Shown here one piece after another: positions 4,695 to 6,608 of a DNA stretch of 6,608 nucleotides. The DNA is taken from contig DEHY01000147.1 in the NCBI GenBank assembly GCA_002352185.1, positions 1 to 6,608 on the forward strand, given 5' to 3'. The notes under the pieces are model-generated. The model was not told the origin of the DNA. It searched no databases and worked only from the letters and a program-made list of their open reading frames with translations. Positions within the stretch are counted from its first letter, which is position 1; every line of letters starts with the position of its first letter. The stretch comes from Competibacteraceae bacterium UBA2788 (GTDB taxonomy: Bacteria > Pseudomonadota > Gammaproteobacteria > Competibacterales > Competibacteraceae). A program made the translations under genes and the position numbers.

Positions 4695-6608
4695 ATGAAT
4701 AATTCCGTTTCGATCCTGCCGGAACAAACCCAGACATGTGCTTCCAGAGAGCAGCTCCTGGAGGAAATTGAAACCTTGCGCCGGGTAGTGGCAAATCGGG
4801 ATAACGCGCTTCTTTCTCTGACTCAGCGCATGGATCAGATCATTGAAGGAGTTAAGGCGGAGCGGGATCGCCTCGATAAGGCGGTGAAACGCGAGCAGAA
4901 GCTGTCAGAGTTCGTGCGGCAGGTGCTGGCGAGCATGCAGGACGCGCTGATTGTCACCGACCCGGACGGAATGATCGTACAGGCTAATGCAGCGGCCCAT
5001 CGGGAGTTGAGTTACAAACCGGATGCACTCCTGGGAATCGCAGTAGATTCGTTATTGCCACCGCAGACACTGGCCGGGTACGCACAGGCATTACCGTCGC
5101 GGCGAGAGGTGTCGGCCTCGATCTGGGTTGAGGCCATCGCCAACAGAGGAAGCCATATCGAAGAACACGAACTGCTGGGTCAGGATGGCCGTGTGGCGGG
5201 CGTATTTCGCGTGGGCGCGGAACTCTTCCGTAACCTCCTGGGGAAGTTTGAAGGCGTCGTGATTACAGCCATTAATTGCACCCAGCGCAAAGAGGCGGAA
5301 CGGGCGCTGATGGAGAGCGAGACGCGCCTGCGGAGCATTCTGGACGGCAGCCCAATCCCGTTGTTTGTTATTGACAGCGATCATCGGCTTACCCATTGGA
5401 ATCGCGCTTGCGAAGTGATGACGGGAGTATCCGCCGAACGGATGATTGGCACGAGCGATCATTGGCGACCGTTTTATGATGCGCCGCGCCCCTGTTTGGC
5501 GGATTTGGCGCTGAACGGCGCCGGCCTTGAGGAAGTTGACCGATATTATGGAGCGGATGTCCGGGGTCGGCGACTCTCCGGGTGCGGTTATGAAGTGGAG
5601 GGTTATTTCTCGACGCTGGGGAAATGGCTGTTTTTCACCGCCGCCCCGATCCGCGATAGCCAGGGCAACATCGTCGCCGCCATCGAGGGTTTGCAGGACA
5701 TTACGGAGAGGAAGAGAGCCGAGGAGGCGCTGCAACGGAGCGAAAGTCGTTTTCGCAGCCTGTTTGAAGAAGTGCCCAGCGTCGCCATTCAGGGGTATGG
5801 AGCCGACGGGATCGTCCAGTATTGGAACAAGGCGAGCGAGAACCTGTACGGCTATGCCGCCAGCGAGGCCATCGGGCATGGCCTGCTGGAACTGATCATC
5901 CCGCCGAAAATGCGCGGGCGGACGTTCGATGCCATACAGAGCATGATCGCCAGCCGAAAGCCGCGTCCCGCAGAAGAGTTGCAGCTCATGCGCAAGGATG
6001 GCTCGCTGGTGACGGTGCTATCAAGCCATGCGGTGATTCCGACCCTGGATAGCGAAGTGGAGTTTTACTGCCTGGATGTCGATTTGTCCGAACTCAAGCG
6101 CGCCCAGGAACGCTTGCGCCTGGCGGCCAGCGTCTTCGAACATGCCCATGAAGGCATTGTGATCACCGATGCGGCCGGGACGATCATTGATGTAAACAAG
6201 ACCTTTGCGGAAATCACCGGTTATTCGCACGAGGAGGTGATCGGGCGCAACCCGAGAATACTGAAATCCGGCCATCACGATGCCGCGTTTTATGCCGGTC
6301 TGTGGCGAGCCATCGCCGAAAAGGGCTATTGGCATGGCGAGATTTGGAACCGGCGAAAAAACGGGCAGATCTATCCGGAAATCATTTCGATTTCGGCTGT
6401 GTATAACGCTGAAAGCGCCATTACCTACTATGTGGGCCTGTTTGCCGATATATCGATTCTCAAGGAAAGCCAGCAGCGGCTCGAGCAAATGGCCTACTAC
6501 GATCCGCTGACCCGACTCCCCAATCGCGCCCTGCTGGCGGATCGACTCCAGCTGGCCTTGTCCAAGGCGCAGCGCGAGCAGCGGATCCTGGCGACCTGCT
6601 ACCTTGAC
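4695..6608 (+). CDS. Multi-PAS sensor diguanylate cyclase (cut by window edge at GGDEF start)
   Basis: A single frame stays open for 638 codons from the ATG at 4695 to the window end. No signal peptide or membrane segment is seen, so this is a cytosolic sensor. Residues about 17-75 are Glu/Arg/Leu-rich and likely coiled coil. Four PAS-type domains follow: about 76-200 (ALIVTDPDGMIVQANAAA), 208-345 (FVIDSDHRLTHWNRACEVMTG, ending ITERKRAEEAL), 352-470 (YGADGIVQYWNKASENLYGY) and 476-595 (HEGIVITDAAGTIIDVNKTF, then RNPRILKSGHHD). Linkers ending ERKRAEEALQRSE are typical of signalling helices. From 597, AYYDPLTRLPNR is the usual entry to a GGDEF domain, and the window ends at LATCYLD, just before the catalytic region. 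The full protein should make cyclic di-GMP; an EAL domain beyond GGDEF is possible. The second PAS carries RPCLADL (265-271). Ligands of the PAS domains cannot be read from the sequence. Confidence 0.92.
   Translation, partial: MNNSVSILPEQTQTCASREQLLEEIETLRRVVANRDNALLSLTQRMDQIIEGVKAERDRLDKAVKREQKLSEFVRQVLASMQDALIVTDPDGMIVQANAAAHRELSYKPDALLGIAVDSLLPPQTLAGYAQALPSRREVSASIWVEAIANRGSHIEEHELLGQDGRVAGVFRVGAELFRNLLGKFEGVVITAINCTQRKEAERALMESETRLRSILDGSPIPLFVIDSDHRLTHWNRACEVMTGVSAERMIGTSDHWRPFYDAPRPCLADLALNGAGLEEVDRYYGADVRGRRLSGCGYEVEGYFSTLGKWLFFTAAPIRDSQGNIVAAIEGLQDITERKRAEEALQRSESRFRSLFEEVPSVAIQGYGADGIVQYWNKASENLYGYAASEAIGHGLLELIIPPKMRGRTFDAIQSMIASRKPRPAEELQLMRKDGSLVTVLSSHAVIPTLDSEVEFYCLDVDLSELKRAQERLRLAASVFEHAHEGIVITDAAGTIIDVNKTFAEITGYSHEEVIGRNPRILKSGHHDAAFYAGLWRAIAEKGYWHGEIWNRRKNGQIYPEIISISAVYNAESAITYYVGLFADISILKESQQRLEQMAYYDPLTRLPNRALLADRLQLALSKAQREQRILATCYLD

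Noticed and set aside
4483..4794. Minus-strand 103-codon frame across the intergenic repeats
   Set aside because: It overlaps the start of the PAS-GGDEF gene, its translation is Arg/His-rich without motifs, and the underlying DNA is explained by repeats.
5091..5879. Minus-strand open frame of 262 codons
   Set aside because: It is antisense to the PAS-GGDEF frame, which has clear domain signatures; no motifs or ribosome site support it.

Overview
The window looks like chromosomal DNA of a moderately GC-rich proteobacterium, most likely a gammaproteobacterium. The order rpe-gph-trpE on one strand is common in gamma- and betaproteobacteria, and the proteins read as proteobacterial throughout. 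A lineage near Candidatus Competibacter is possible, but that is an impression from protein style and the window does not prove it. I see no phage, plasmid, CRISPR, rRNA, tRNA or intact transposon.

Left half (1-3018), minus strand: a compact gene cluster reading leftwards, dksA-like (2575-3018), rpe (1880-2554), gph (1199-1876) and the first 365 codons of trpE (1-1095, cut by the window edge). Gaps are 20, 3 and 103 bases, so at least the first three genes look co-transcribed. The cluster combines a ppGpp-linked RNA polymerase regulator, a pentose-phosphate (or Calvin-cycle) epimerase, a phosphoglycolate phosphatase and the first enzyme of tryptophan synthesis. The DksA homologue keeps the coiled-coil tip residues but only one of the four zinc-finger cysteines.

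Middle (3019-3427): a 409-base divergent intergenic region with a weak small-ORF candidate, two short inverted repeats and the leader of the next gene.

Right half, plus strand: a crotonase-fold enzyme (3428-4243) that carries the Asp/Glu/Asp pattern of delta3,5-delta2,4-dienoyl-CoA isomerase, used in breaking down unsaturated fatty acids. Next comes a 451-base gene-poor stretch with imperfect direct repeats and a strong hairpin. The last gene is a large cytosolic multi-PAS sensor (4695 to the window end) that runs off the edge just as its GGDEF (diguanylate cyclase) domain begins. It is open for 638 codons and is the longest gene here.

Nothing in the window is clearly a new system. The points most worth checking are the cysteine-poor DksA heading a metabolic operon, and the repeat and hairpin block directly upstream of the PAS-GGDEF gene.
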